Source of the DNA: Glandiceps talaboti
Taxonomy: Eukaryota; Hemichordata; Enteropneusta; Spengelidae
DNA: 64,000 nt
NCBI RefSeq assembly: GCF_964340395.1
Contig: NC_135551.1
Span: 16,505,503 to 16,569,502, forward strand
Direction of reading: 5' to 3'
The notes below the pieces were generated by a model that did no database searches, was not told the origin of the DNA, and saw only the letters and a program-made list of their open reading frames with translations. The position numbers and the translations under genes were made by a program. Numbering within the stretch: position 1 is the first letter of the stretch; the number at the start of each line of letters is the position of its first letter. This document shows positions 50,405 through 61,554 of the stretch, piece after piece.

Positions 50405-51179
50405 GCCATGACGGACAACATCAGCTCCAAAAAATATGCATTGGTCGAGTTGGGTAGGTTTACTAACGCTGTTCTGGTTAGATTTTGCAATAAAACATCT
50501 GTTGTGGGTTAAAATTTTACATTAAGAAGAGTTGAATTCACCCACTTTGACTCGTAGCTGAAAGTTTGAAAGTGGACTCCCTAGCTTGTGTAATTAATTC
50601 CTTTGAGGTGCCCTCTTATGAGGAGTGTTCCCCTCAAAGGCACTCGATTATTTGATATGGTTGTCAATTACAGATCTGTATGTATCACTTTCTCTAACTT
50701 CCTGACTTGGTCTTGCACTGTAATGCTTTTCATTTGTGGCTCTCCTCTTCCTTTTAAATTCTCTAATGTTTTTGTAGTTCTTGATGTCGTTTCTGTAAAT
50801 TGTCAAGTTTGATGGCATCTGGTGTTGTATAAATTCCGGGACAGAGATCTGTACTTCGATTGATCTAGATATCAGAATGAAAATGTACAAACAGGACATG
50901 TTATTGACACTTTTACCTGTGTACCTTTGTTTTTCCCTTAGACCTTTAATTCTGTTATGTAGAATAATCCATGTTTTAACTTCAAATCTAAATATTGTAC
51001 TTTCAGACATGGCATGCATTTCAATACAAAAATGGCAAATTGAATTCAAATAAACTACTTGTTGATGATGAAATTCAACATTGCAAATAACAGTAGACCA
51101 GCCCACATGTCTCAAAGCATGCTAACATAACAGCAACAACAATAATGTCTCATTCCAGTACAAAATTGATAAGTGCCAG

Positions 51180-51733
51180 CGTACTACTATACTACCTATG
51201 GTACTTATTATACTATCTACTAACAACTGTATTATCAATACCATACTATCTAATAACAACCGTACTATATGTATCTACTTATTATACTATCTACTAACTA
51301 CTGTATTATCAATACTATACTATCTATTAACAACCATACTATCTACTTATTATAATATCTACTAACTACTGTATTATCAATACTATACTATCTATTAACA
51401 ACCATACTATCTACTTATTATACTATCTACTAACTACTATATTATCAATACTATACTATCTATTAACAACCATACTATCTACTTATTATAATATCTACTA
51501 ACTACTGTATTATCAATACTATACTATCTATTAACAACTGTACTATCTACTTACTATAATATCTACTAACTACTGTATTATCAATACTATACTATCTATT
51601 AACAACTGTACTATCTACTTACTATAATATCTACTAACTACTGTATTATCAATACTATACTATCTATAAACAACTGTACTATATCTACTTCCTATACTAT
51701 CTAATAACTACTGTATTATCAATACTATACTTA
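51180..51733. repeat. ~68-bp minisatellite, about eight copies
   Basis: TGTATTATCAATACTATAC recurs at 67-70-bp spacing (51,303, 51,371, 51,440, 51,507, 51,574, 51,642, 51,712). The same array resumes at 52,820-52,945 after an insertion. Confidence 0.92.
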
Positions 51734-52818
51734 AGCAATAAACCACTCCCTGGGGATGGTATACCAAGCGGTTTTGACCGGTGAACGAAATATATGCTCA
51801 AGTGATAGCGAGTGCATATATTGAGTTCATGGGTCAAAATCGAGTGGTATACCTTCCCCAGGGAGTGGTGTATCGCTATTATATTATACCATTATACCAG
51901 TATATTGAACATATCAGAAAAAAGATAAGAACTATCGTTTTCTAGTTTCATATGCACCCCATGATTAATTTGCATAACAATACAGCTGCTTTCAAGACAT
52001 CGACAGCTGATCTGGGCCCCAACCATGACATGAACGTCGTGCAGTGACTGGATTTATTTATCTGCTAGTCGTTTCTATGGCTTACATTGATCGGCTCATT
52101 AAAAGTGTACAGTAATGAATAAATAACCTGTTTGACCCGAGGTATAAACTTGAAGTGGTTTAAATTTATTGAATACAGCCCGCTTCATGCCCGTTGACAT
52201 AACGACTCAGTGGAGTGACATGGCGACAGGTTGATATTTACAATGTATTTATTTTATAAATATAATTACTGGAAATTATGTCAGTAGATTTTCGAGTTTG
52301 AGGTTTTCCCTCTCGGATTGATGACTGATACTCTAGGACAGGATTACAGGCAAAGTTTTCTTTAGATTAATGGTAAGTAGGCCAGTGTAAGCTTTTACAG
52401 TTGCTTCATTTTTATGACAGACATGACAGACAGCTCACTTTTTTCCACTCCAGCCGAGGCTAGACGCGTCGACCGTACTACTAGTACTACTACTAGTACT
52501 AGAACTGATCGGATGCATGCCTTGACCTTAGTAGGCGATGATTTGTATAAATACGCGAAAACTTGGCTGCTTTCGAAATTTCCGTCATAATTTCCCACAA
52601 AATATTGTCTCATTGAGAAAATCCTCTTCTGAAAATTTGCAGAGTTCACTATCAGTGTCCTGGCGGCCGACTCCAATGCTCCCATAGACAACAGTGAACA
52701 TCAACATTTGGACGCGTGCCAACCGTGCATTATCGCTCATTTTAGACGTGCTAGTTCGACGTCTAGGCTAATCAGATCTCTCGATTTGCATCATCAATAT
52801 ACTGGTATAATATAATTT
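51734..52818. mobile_element. ~1.1-kb inverted-repeat insertion inside the 68-bp minisatellite
   Basis: It splits the array. Near its left side is a perfect snapback block (51,738-51,877; arms ACCACTCCCTGGGG and inverse around GGTTTTGACC). Next to that, ATTATATTATACC...AGTATATTGA (51,879-51,908) is inverted at 52,793-52,815. The interior (51,950-52,790) is less AT-rich, with short frames but no recognised product. Target duplication not resolved. Confidence 0.55.
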
Positions 52819-52819
52819 A

Positions 52820-52945
52820 TATTAACAACCGCACTACTTACTATACTATCTAATAACTACTGTATTATCAATACTATACGATCTATTAACAACTGTACTA
52901 TCTACTTACTGTACTATGTCTATCTACTAACTACTTTATTGTTAC
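52820..52945. repeat. 68-bp minisatellite, right remnant
   Basis: Nearly two units of the array at 51,180-51,733, now separated by the insertion and cut on the right by the 6.1-kb element. Confidence 0.85.
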
Positions 52946-53188
52946 TACTTACATTACAGTGCTTTGAATCGAAGAATGAACGCTGAACTACTGTAACATA
53001 TTGATACATCACCAAAGTAGGTTTGTGTCTTTGTACAAAATTTGGTAGGGTCAGATCAAAGAAGTGCCGCAATAGTGCGCGTAACTACTGATAACTTCAA
53101 ACATATAGTAACAAAGTTCAAATTTGGTGCCTCTTACAGTTATCGAGGTTGCCGTTGTTAGCTTAGACACCACTTTGTACATCTATAG

Positions 53189-53440
53189 CCACAGGGTAAA
53201 GGACAAATGATCAATTTTGTACTCGCGATTTTCCGGATTTCTAATATTATTTTCTGTATATTTCAAATAAAGTTTTAAATACTGTTTCCTCTCACTGTTT
53301 TTTTTCTATTTCCTACCTGATATCAATGTCTTATCTGAGTTTATCAGCTTTGCATTAATTAGTAGCTTGCTAGAACAAACTCACTATTTGCCCAAATTAA
53401 CGCATTATGCCGTGAGTGTAAACATCTACTGATCAGACTA
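53189..53440 (+). repeat. Repeat R copy 3 plus palindrome arm, upstream of the transposase
   Basis: 53,189-53,352 matches the inverse of 13,098-13,268, and 53,353-53,440 matches one arm of the palindrome at 12,909-13,102, in the same order. The transposase frame starts 24 bp later, so this may be the left end of its element. Confidence 0.7.
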
Positions 53441-53463
53441 AATGGTCTAGCTGTGGTCTAGCT

Positions 53464-54482
53464 GTGATGATGTCATTGAATAAACGGTGGTTTCCAACCC
53501 CATTTAGCGTGAGAACGAGAATTGCTGAATTATTTATAAATGGGAACTCATTTGGCAATATAGCCCTGCAGACTGGTGTGTCGAAAGGCACAGCTTACAA
53601 CATATTATGTAAGAAATTAGTGTCAACTGGCGAAATTGCGGTGGGAAAACGCATCAACACATATAGACGCCAGTTGAATGATGACATCTTGCAACACATT
53701 GAATATTATAAAACAGAACAACCTAGTATATACCTACGAGAAATACAATGGAAACTGGTGGACGACAATATTTTCACCGCGGACGAAGTTCCATGTATAT
53801 CTACAATTCATTTTGGTGTCACCAACTATTTAAACATGTCGCGCAAGAAACTAGGTAGTGTACTCGCCAAATCTATAACAGTGAACTAGGAACGATGAAT
53901 GGATTTCATGGAAATTGTCTCGGATTATCGTGCTGACCAACTACATTGGTTTGATGAATCTGCTGGTATTCATACTACAGGTAATCAAATGCAACATTCA
54001 CAATAAATTTACTTATTGGTACGTCAGGCGTCGACCATTCTTATACATGTATCATTTTAGGCCCTTCCAATGGACTTGAAGCGATGGGTTTTGAGGATGA
54101 CTTTGAAAATCCTTGTCTGGCACCTGGAGATTGTGTCATTATTTACAACTGTGGTTTCTACCATGCAAGATTCGTCGAACCGTACCTTCACCACATGCTA
54201 GGGCAGCGAGGTGTTCGTCTGCTTTTCCAACCACCATATAATCCGAATATAATGTCTGCGAACTCCGTTTTCGACTAATTAAATGTGTATTACGAGAAAA
54301 CCAAGAGTATTTATACCGTATCACAGAGCTTGCTGTCGCTGAAGCCACTCAAAGGATTACACCTGGGTCATGTCGTGCTTTTGCTGGAGACTGGATATGT
54401 TTAAACTATAATGACTATAACTTGAACTCACTGTCAACGAACATTGTAAATTATTTATTAGACATAGTGCAAGGCATGAGAT
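53464..54482 (+). pseudogene. Dead Tc1/mariner-IS630 superfamily transposase
   Basis: N-terminal paired-like helix-turn-helix (RIAELFINGNSFGNIALQTG, SKGTAYNIL), a second DNA-binding segment (QPSIYLREIQWKL), then the catalytic DDE region: first Asp kept in HWFDESAG, second Asp replaced by Tyr (IIYNCGFYH where the family has a DN pair), and the acidic residue after PPYNPN lost. Two stops follow the first 141 codons (TAG, TGA), there is an internal deletion of roughly 25 codons after HTTGN, and frameshifts before LGPSNGLEAMGF and RLIKCVLRENQEY. It ends at about 54,482. Not functional. Confidence 0.85.
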
Positions 54483-54737
54483 AATTATGGCTTTTCAAAT
54501 GTGGTTTAAACATAAACTATTGAGGTTTTGAAAATTGATTGACACAATTACAAAAATAGTATTTGGTAATTGCCAAAAGATATCTACTGTATACATAATT
54601 CTGCAGATTTCCTCTAAAGTTAATCAGGATTATATTCAACAAGGGGCCCATGCAAAAATATTTACTTTATTTTGCTTACAAAAAAGTAGGTCAAACGTGT
54701 ATAAAATACAAACAATACTACATGCACACAACACAAC

Positions 54738-54771
54738 ACATACATACATACATACATACATACATACATAC
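54738..54771. repeat. (CATA)n microsatellite
   Basis: About eight CATA tetramers. Confidence 0.9.
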
Positions 54772-55500
54772 AGGAGTAATTTTTTTACACAAAACATTAC
54801 AAATGGCCATTGATAAGCAACTATTATTGACTACTGTATTCTATTACACACTGGTCATTGTAGTACATACTATATAGTCATCTGCTTTTTCAATAAATCA
54901 TTTATTGTAAATCAGAACTGTCACAAAAAACACGTGAGTTTGAACGCCATACAGTCATATCCCTTTGGAAACAAACATGAAAAACTGTGAAAAATGCCAA
55001 CTAGTATAACAAGTTTAACTTTTTAGTCTTTTCCAGTTATTTTTTTACGAACCAACTATGTAGATCAGTGAGAAAAATATATATACTGATACTATCCAAC
55101 TTTATGTTTTAACAATAACATGTAGTACTACTCTACTTTCACTTTCTTCACAAAGCATGTAGAATATACTGTTTCTGTTTCTGGACATTATACTGAACTG
55201 TACACATGAACAGTAACATGTTCCTTCATTTATTACCAGCGTGGAATAGCATGAAAGTGTTCTTGACAATCATCCATAGGTCTAACTTCAGATGAGTACT
55301 GGTTGTCCAAGTAAAAACAATTTATTACTCTATAATAACCATGGAAATACAATGTAAATCATTCTGTTCGATCAATGTGAATTTAAAATAAACAAGTGAT
55401 AAATGTTTTAAGATAATTTAACCTGGTTTTAGTAACTGACTTTGTCCTTAGCTGTTGTGAACATTTACTGCTGTGTTGGTAGTCACTACAAGACAGTACT

Positions 55501-56807
55501 AAGACAAGTCTAAAATTATGGTTTTTAGGAATGGGGGTATTCTTAAAAAGTATGAGAAATGGTTTTATAGGGGATCGCCGGTAAATGTTGTCAAACACTA
55601 TAATTATCTTGGAACACTCTTTTCTTCAAGGCTTTCTTGGTCACCTGCCAAGGAGAACCTGTCTTCTAAAGGAAATAGGGCTATTTATCAAATTCAAGTT
55701 GTTATCAAAAAACTATGCGGTCTTCCCCTAATCCAGGCCTTTAAGCTTTTTGACACGTGTGTTGTACCAGTGATCTGCTATGGCGCTGAAATTTGGGGAT
55801 ATGAATATACCCCGATCATTGAACGTGTACAATTCAAATTTTGTAGATTTCTTATGGGTGTGAACTCATCTGTAAACTCAGAAGTACTTCTGGGTGAGTG
55901 TGGTAGATTTCCACTTTCTAGTGTGTATATGAAGCAATGTATCTCTTACTGGCTGAAACTTGTACAAATGAACAATACTCGTTACCCAAGAGCGTGTTAC
56001 GAAATGTTAAAACATCTAGACTCTGTTGGTAGGCCCACATGGGCAACAAAGATAAGAGAATTATTATTTAGATACGGTTTCGGGGTTGTTTGGTTTGAAC
56101 ATCAGGTGGGGGACCCAAAAACCTTTTTAAATTTGTTTTGTAAAAGACGACAAGATTGTTACAGACAAGATTGGTCAGCCTCAATTAATGACTCTCGACG
56201 CATGCACAGTTATGTAAATTTTAAGTCAATGCTTGAACCTGAACTGTACCTCTCATGTGTTAAAATCATAAAATTTAAATTTGATCTTGCTAAGCTCCGT
56301 TGTTCTAGTCACAATTTAGCAATTGAAGTGGGACGCCATTGTAATCCACCAATTCCTGTTGAACTTAGAGTGTGTCTATATTGTAAAAGACAAGGTTTTA
56401 CAGTTGTTGAGGATGAATGTCATTTTATATTGTTTTGCCCCTTATATAACGACCATAGAGTAGATTTTATTCCTCAAAGATTTAGAGTTCACCCCACGAA
56501 AGAAAAATGTTTTTCCTTACTGGCATGCAAGAATGAAGTAGTCCAATACAAACTATCAGTTTTTGTTCACAAAGCTTTCAACACTCGTACTAGTTTTGTT
56601 CAGCAAACATAGATGTATATGTTCTCCCCTGTCATATTTTTACCTTTAAGTATTTTTCCGTTAATTATTAGTAGAATGATATTCAGTTCTTTGTTCTTTT
56701 TCTTCTCTATTGTTATGTAAAATGTTTTGTGCGATGGGCCGAGGCCTTAGCATTTGAAATAAACTACTACTACTACTACTATAAATAGTAGAAGGAGTGA
56801 CAGGTTT
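55501..56807 (+). mobile_element. 5'-truncated LINE insertion with 13-bp target duplication
   Basis: ACAAGACAGTACT occurs directly at 55,488-55,500 and 56,808-56,820. Between them lies the 3' end of a non-LTR retrotransposon with an intact terminal ORF, ending in AATAAACTACTACTACTACT, a trinucleotide tail. The perfect duplication and open frame indicate a recent insertion. About 30 bp lie between the tail and the right duplication, which is unusual. Confidence 0.82.
55518..56612 (+). CDS. LINE reverse transcriptase C-terminal region (364 codons, truncated)
   Basis: Open from an ATG at 55,518, with sense upstream to about 55,500 (KIMVFRNGG). The start is the thumb-side end of a LINE reverse transcriptase: KIMVFRNGGILKKYEKWFY, HYNYLGTLFSSRLSW and CVVPVICYGAEIWGY are the usual landmarks after the catalytic palm, which is missing. 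A long linker follows, then a C-terminal zinc-knuckle-like motif CLYCKRQGF...ECHFILFCPLYNDHR. The family clade (Jockey/I/R1-like) is not certain. Truncated at its 5' end, so it cannot move by itself. Confidence 0.8.
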   Translation: MVFRNGGILKKYEKWFYRGSPVNVVKHYNYLGTLFSSRLSWSPAKENLSSKGNRAIYQIQVVIKKLCGLPLIQAFKLFDTCVVPVICYGAEIWGYEYTPIIERVQFKFCRFLMGVNSSVNSEVLLGECGRFPLSSVYMKQCISYWLKLVQMNNTRYPRACYEMLKHLDSVGRPTWATKIRELLFRYGFGVVWFEHQVGDPKTFLNLFCKRRQDCYRQDWSASINDSRRMHSYVNFKSMLEPELYLSCVKIIKFKFDLAKLRCSSHNLAIEVGRHCNPPIPVELRVCLYCKRQGFTVVEDECHFILFCPLYNDHRVDFIPQRFRVHPTKEKCFSLLACKNEVVQYKLSVFVHKAFNTRTSFVQQT

Positions 56808-56820
56808 ACAAGACAGTACT

Positions 56821-57470
56821 ACTTAGTTCATTGTCATCATGTATTGGAGCGTTGGTACCGTTGGTATGAATCACAATGTTAGCAGTAGTAACAACGACTG
56901 GTGTCGATACCGGTGTGGTGTATACCTGAGTAGGGCTTGTTATTGTGGAGGTAACTTGTCGTTCATTACTAGTCACTACCGTGCTGAGCGGCTGTCTCAC
57001 TGCATGCTGAAATGGCCATGGACTCATAAATGGGTAAGTACTCCCAAACCATGGGGTCTGGGGGATAAACGGTGACATGGGTAGTGGTGGAGGAGCAAAG
57101 GGAGGAAGTGGTGCTCCGGAGCCAAAACTTGATAAGTTATTTGTAGTAAAATCTTTCCGGCTAAGATTTGAAGAGACGACAGACTTTATTGGCGAGGTTT
57201 CTCTCACTTTGTTTACAACACTAGGTGAAATCTCTTCATATTCTTCAGGCGATAATCCAGTAGAATACTCTGAGGTTTTCTCCTTTCCCTTTGCTAGCAA
57301 CCTTGGAAATTCAACGGCATCGTTGAGATCAGGTGGCGGTAACTTCCCATCTAGTGCAACTTTCAATAAACGCACGTCTTTCATCAGTTTAGAGCGCCCT
57401 TGTAATCCAGCATACTTCTTCGGGTAGAGTTTATGCAGGCGAGGCTTCACCACTCTGGTAAACTGTTTGA
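56821..57470 (-). CDS. Unrecognised Pro/Thr/Val-rich ORF (cargo of the 6.1-kb element), about 215 residues
   Basis: A minus-strand frame begins with a basic part (VKPRLHKLYPKKYAGLQGRS, KLMKDVRLLKVALDGKLPPP), then an acidic Ser/Glu stretch (STGLSPEEYEEISPS), a Pro-rich part (PLPPFAPPPLPMSPFIPQTP) and a Thr/Val-rich tail ending STVL. An acceptor (AATCAAACAG) lies at its start. Upstream, another frame reads VKDKVRETNAEIQNVKLF, coiled-coil-like, so an exon or frameshift joins there. The LINE target duplication covers its last codons and stop; before the insertion the next bases also gave a stop, so the C-terminus is unchanged. Function unknown. Confidence 0.4.
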
Positions 57471-58003
57471 TTTTTAGTAATAAACAGCTTTACGTTCTGT
57501 ATTTCTGCATTGGTCTCCCTAACCTTGTCTTTCACCAGTTTGATTTCTTATTCTTTCTGAGGGAAAAAATAAAATCAAGAGAAACATTACGATGTGTATG
57601 TATTGTTGATGGAGTCCTTTTTTATTTTCAAAAGTAAATCTGGTAGTTGTGATCAGCGGATCATCATCAAAAAACTTTTGATCTCTGTCGATCTCAGAAC
57701 AGGATTTTTAAAAATAGTGACAAGGACCATAATTATTACAACTGAATGTGATATGCTATAAACATGTACAGAACCGCATTCGAATTTAATCGGTAGAATA
57801 GCATAAACAGTTCATGATAAATAAATGTTAAATTTCAATGTATGTTTTATCGTACGGTAAATCATGGATGCATTAGTGAAATCAACCCACATTGATTATG
57901 GCTAACATGTGTCTTCTTCTAATTATATACACGTATATGTGATAGGGGAGAGGGGTGCACATTTACAATGTACCGGTAACACCAGTTCATGTATTAAGGG
58001 AAC

Positions 58004-58300
58004 TCACCTGCTGTACAGACTCCATATGATCTTTATGTTTATCTTTGATACCACAGTACATAAAACCTGGCCAAGGCTCGTAACAACACTCTTGTCGGTT
58101 CCTATTACCACTTTCTTTATGTCCACGGTGATGGCAGGTCCGGTCCTACACGTAGCTTCTACGGGTTTCAAACCAGGTAGCGGTAAAACAGCTAAAGGTG
58201 ATGGTGGTGTCTCCATGTCACTCAACTCGCGTTCGAGGAATATCTTTTTCTGCGTCACCATGGCTAGTTTTTCTTCTGTCTCATCTTTTCGATTTTCCAT
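58004..58300 (-). CDS. Unrecognised exon with splice donor (cargo of the 6.1-kb element)
   Basis: Minus-strand frame starting ATGGAAAATCG, about 98 codons: MENRKDETEEKLAMVTQKKI (helical, charged), a Pro-rich link and ITVDIKKVVIGTDKSVVTSL. It runs into a good donor, TACAGCAG|GTGAGTT, at about 58,008. It may be the first or second exon of a gene that continues to 56,821. The exact splice to the downstream ORF could not be made in frame. A TAA lies in the same frame 18 bp upstream of the ATG. Confidence 0.4.
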   Translation of the reverse strand: MENRKDETEEKLAMVTQKKIFLERELSDMETPPSPLAVLPLPGLKPVEATCRTGPAITVDIKKVVIGTDKSVVTSLGQVLCTVVSKINIKIIWSLYSR

Positions 58301-59043
58301 CGTTGGTGCCTGTGATGGTTATAGACGTTGTGATCCAGGTCCACAACTTGGGGATTGATTTTCTGGTGTTGTCAGAGCAAGCCGAAGGGCTATAGTCTAG
58401 ACGGCATTTCCTATTTGTCGACGTTGCATCACCATCAGCCATATTACATGTGACAGCACACTTTGTACCAAACTTACACGATGGCCGCTTTGCAGATGTA
58501 GATGGTGAAGTACCGTCGACAACGTATAGTTTAGCACGTAGAATGTCACTCTAGATCGTAGTATATCTCCTACAAACTGTTTGAATCGATCATTGCATGG
58601 TAAATCAACACGCTGGTTTTCCTCGTACTACCTGAATTCTCTTCAAATACTCCACTTGATCAGTTATAATAAAGTTGACAAAGTTTCGGTACGACTTAGC
58701 GAGGAAGTCCTCTCACGAACGTACACAAGTACGATTCGTTCATCATAGTAATCATAGTTCATCATAGAATGCGTTCTGGCGTTCTCCACGTAGATTAGCG
58801 AGGTGAAAGTTACTAAAGCACGCCTTTTTCTAGTATGTTTTAGTTTTATTTGCAACAATGAGCAATTGCGCGCCGGTTCGGCGGCATCATCAAAGTAAAC
58901 TGTTATTCAACTTTTCCGCTATGTAGGCAATGTTGTGACTACTATATTACTAAATTTATGTCAATGCAGCAGGACAAGTTGAATAATGTATCAATATGTT
59001 GCAATAGTTCAGCGTTCATTCTTCGATTCAAAGCACTGTAATG

Positions 59044-60172
59044 ATTTGAATATTTGTGTTAACTCTGTTTTTCTGTGCAACAGAAGCAGCTACATGTACT
59101 CTGAAAGCTAAACATTCTGATTCACTGTAATTGTATGATTTGGGTGCCATGGATGCAATGCTGTTGTTCAAGCTTTCTGGCCTGTGCTGAGGTTTGCTAA
59201 TTTGGTTGAACTCTGCATATTTGTGGAACATACCCTTTCAGGCTCTGTCCAAATGGCAATGTTTTGTGTTTGTAATTGTGGGGATCTTGCCTGTATCCAC
59301 ACCATTTGGAAGAACAACTACTATGTTCTCTCATGGCATGGGAAAAATACAGTGCTGTACTCGGGGCATTTGAATCACCTCTACTTTGTTCAACAACATA
59401 ACTAAAACACTTCACTAGATAATTTATCAGTGTTGTACTAAGTTGCTTGTGAGTGGGTTTTAATGAATAGAGTTCATTGCTAATGTTTCGCTTCACATGT
59501 GTTTTGTCACCAAGTTTCTTTATTTCACTGTTTACTTGTGATCTGACTCTCACTATTGTTGTTGTGTCATTGTCTCCTACAAATGTGCCTACTTCAACAT
59601 TGTTTGCTTTAGTTTCTCTTAGCATGTCAACTATCATACTTGGTTCCATTGCTTTCGATGTTCCTGTTCTATTTTCCTAGTCATGGTCCCTAGCATTTAT
59701 TCCTCTCCTGATAGCCACTTTGCATGTCTTACAGCTTTTACATTTAACACTATACCCTATACACTTCCCTGTCTTTATTCCTACCATAATAGCATGCCCC
59801 ATGGGAAAATAAAACGATGACTACTTGTAAACTTACATGTAAAGTTATCCTCAATATCTTCAAAATTATATTCATGCCTTTTCACTTGCTCACAACTTGG
59901 CTAAATTACATACTAGTATTACTGACAGACAATTCTGTATATGTTATATATATATTATTTATTTATTTGATGCAGAGATGTGTTACTGTAGAAGTATCTT
60001 GATTTACATGTGACTACTATTTGAGCTCTGTCTTTAAAAGTTAGACAATAAATCTACATTTACTAACCTGGTAAACTATTGTAACACTTTCCGCTGTCTG
60101 TTTTGCCATACTCCATCAACTGAAGCAGTTACTTTCACAGAATCAATGTCCTGTCTAACATCTTTACTGCAA
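59044..60172 (-). pseudogene. Broken Mutator-like transposase-domain gene
   Basis: Minus-strand segments in order: SVDGVWQNRQ (60,100), a donor-like CCAG|GTTAGT, then KTGKCIGYSVKCKSCKTC, an in-frame TAG at 59,677-59,679, KAMEPSMIVDML, GDNDTTTIVRVRSQVNSEIK, HVKRNISNELYSLKPTHKQL, HSSCSSKWCGY and, after a frameshift near 59,200, SLNNSIASMAPKSYNY and FRVHVAASVAQKN. This is the pattern of the Mutator-like transposase domain proteins common in invertebrate genomes. The 3' end is cut at 59,043 by the inverted repeat of the 6.1-kb element. Dead by at least one stop and two frameshifts. Confidence 0.75.
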
Positions 60173-60225
60173 TTGAGTGAGAATAACAAACAAATAAATA
60201 TTAGAATTAATTTGTGAAACACACA

Positions 60226-60230
60226 CACGT

Positions 60231-60289
<59 letters not shown>
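60226..60289. repeat. (AC)n microsatellite
   Basis: About 30 AC dinucleotides. Confidence 0.95.
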
Positions 60290-60292
<3 letters not shown>

Positions 60293-60479
60293 TTTCACCT
60301 TCATTCACATTTCTTACTGATGTAAAATCATTACAATTCTATAAAACATAACTTATAAGTTTGGGCATTTTATAATTTTTATTTTGGTACTAAAACAACT
60401 TTTCTATGATTATGAATTTGCAAAGGAATGTGAAACAAAACAGACTAAGTCAATGTTTGTAGCTCAGTAAATTGCCACC

Positions 60480-60515
60480 CCCCCAAAAAAAAAAAAAAAT
60501 AAATAAAAATAAAGA

Positions 60516-60550
<35 letters not shown>
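60480..60550. repeat. Poly-A / (AAAT)n tract
   Basis: A run of A followed by about twelve AAAT tetramers. It could be the tail of an old retroposon, but no body is recognised. Beyond it, 60,560-61,550 is AT-rich and holds nothing I can name. Confidence 0.85.
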
Positions 60551-61554
60551 AAATACAAATTGATATTGTGTGGCAAGGTTATTGTTATTGTTGTACACAC
60601 ATAAAGTCACAGTGGTTTGTACACAAACTGGGTATTCAAGTAAGTTTTAATCACACAACAAGTAAACACAAGAAATGAAACTGCATGGTGACAGTCAAAT
60701 ACAAATGTATAAATGTATTTTGGAAAATTACATGCACCACAGACTGGATGTCATGAAACAGTAACTCCTATTTACCCAGTTTATTTACAAATTATATTTA
60801 TTATATTTACAATATTAAAATTATTTCATATCTTTCAGTTTTGAACAAATTATTGAGTAACTAGATCTATGTTACTTCAGTTTTTTTACTCTACAAAGTT
60901 GTTTATTTCCAAAAATAATACCACTTTCTCATCTACATGACCACTGTAAACAAAACCTGTCTATTCTGATAAGAGGTTCCAATCTGAATTTGTCTAAATG
61001 TTGTCATCCTCTCCTTACACAACCAAGTCATATATATTGTACATGAATTGAATATATAAACTATTGTCATACTTATGCTGTAGCTTCTTTCTCTTCCAAT
61101 AGTACTTTCTTCACACTATTCTTTGTAATACTTTCTATAATTTTTTCCAACTTCCCTTTCCCTCTTCTTTTTCAAAGATTTGTGATGAATGTCCTTCATA
61201 TTTAGACTTGTTAAAAAGTTGTTTGTCTCATGTTCCACAATGCCAGTATGTACTGATCAGATATTTAAAAAATGTCTATCAGTTCCTGGTGGTATTTTTA
61301 CACCTATGTTATAGACCCAGATTGCCATAGGTTTAATCATAACTAAACTATGTTAGGATCCTCAGTAAAATATTTCCAATCTATAAATGCAAATTATTAA
61401 ATTAAAAACTCTGTACCTAAGATATATCCAGCCTACAATGTAACTATCGTGATTATAATATATGCATACATTGATTTGAGTAATTGGTAATCAACTTGAA
61501 CTGACATCAAAATATTAATGGTACAATGGGCATAACCTCACATAAATACCCAGT

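Larger units (their letters stand above)
52957..59038. mobile_element. Candidate 6.1-kb TA-flanked inverted-repeat element carrying transposase remnant and cargo
   Basis: The block at 52,952-53,009 is inverted at 58,986-59,043 with two mismatches. Inside flanking TA dinucleotides the ends read CAGTGCTTTGAATCGAAGAA, the CAGTG start being usual for Tc1/mariner elements. On the right the flank is coding sequence of the Mutator-like pseudogene, cut at this point. Contents: repeat R and a palindrome arm, a dead Tc1/IS630-type transposase, a later LINE insertion, and minus-strand ORFs. It could instead be two separate short elements in opposite orientation; 6 kb is long for Tc1/mariner. Confidence 0.5.

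Noticed and set aside
52395-52691. 98-codon minus-strand frame in the insertion at 51.7-52.8 kb
   Set aside because: Contains a low-complexity LVLVVVLVV stretch made by an ACTAGT repeat; no domain, start context or partner exon.
58380-58530. PBZ-type zinc finger start (KRPSCKFGTKC) on the minus strand
   Set aside because: Only the first half of the motif is present, the expected second Cys/His half is absent, and the same bases look like a splice donor (GTAAGTTTGG).
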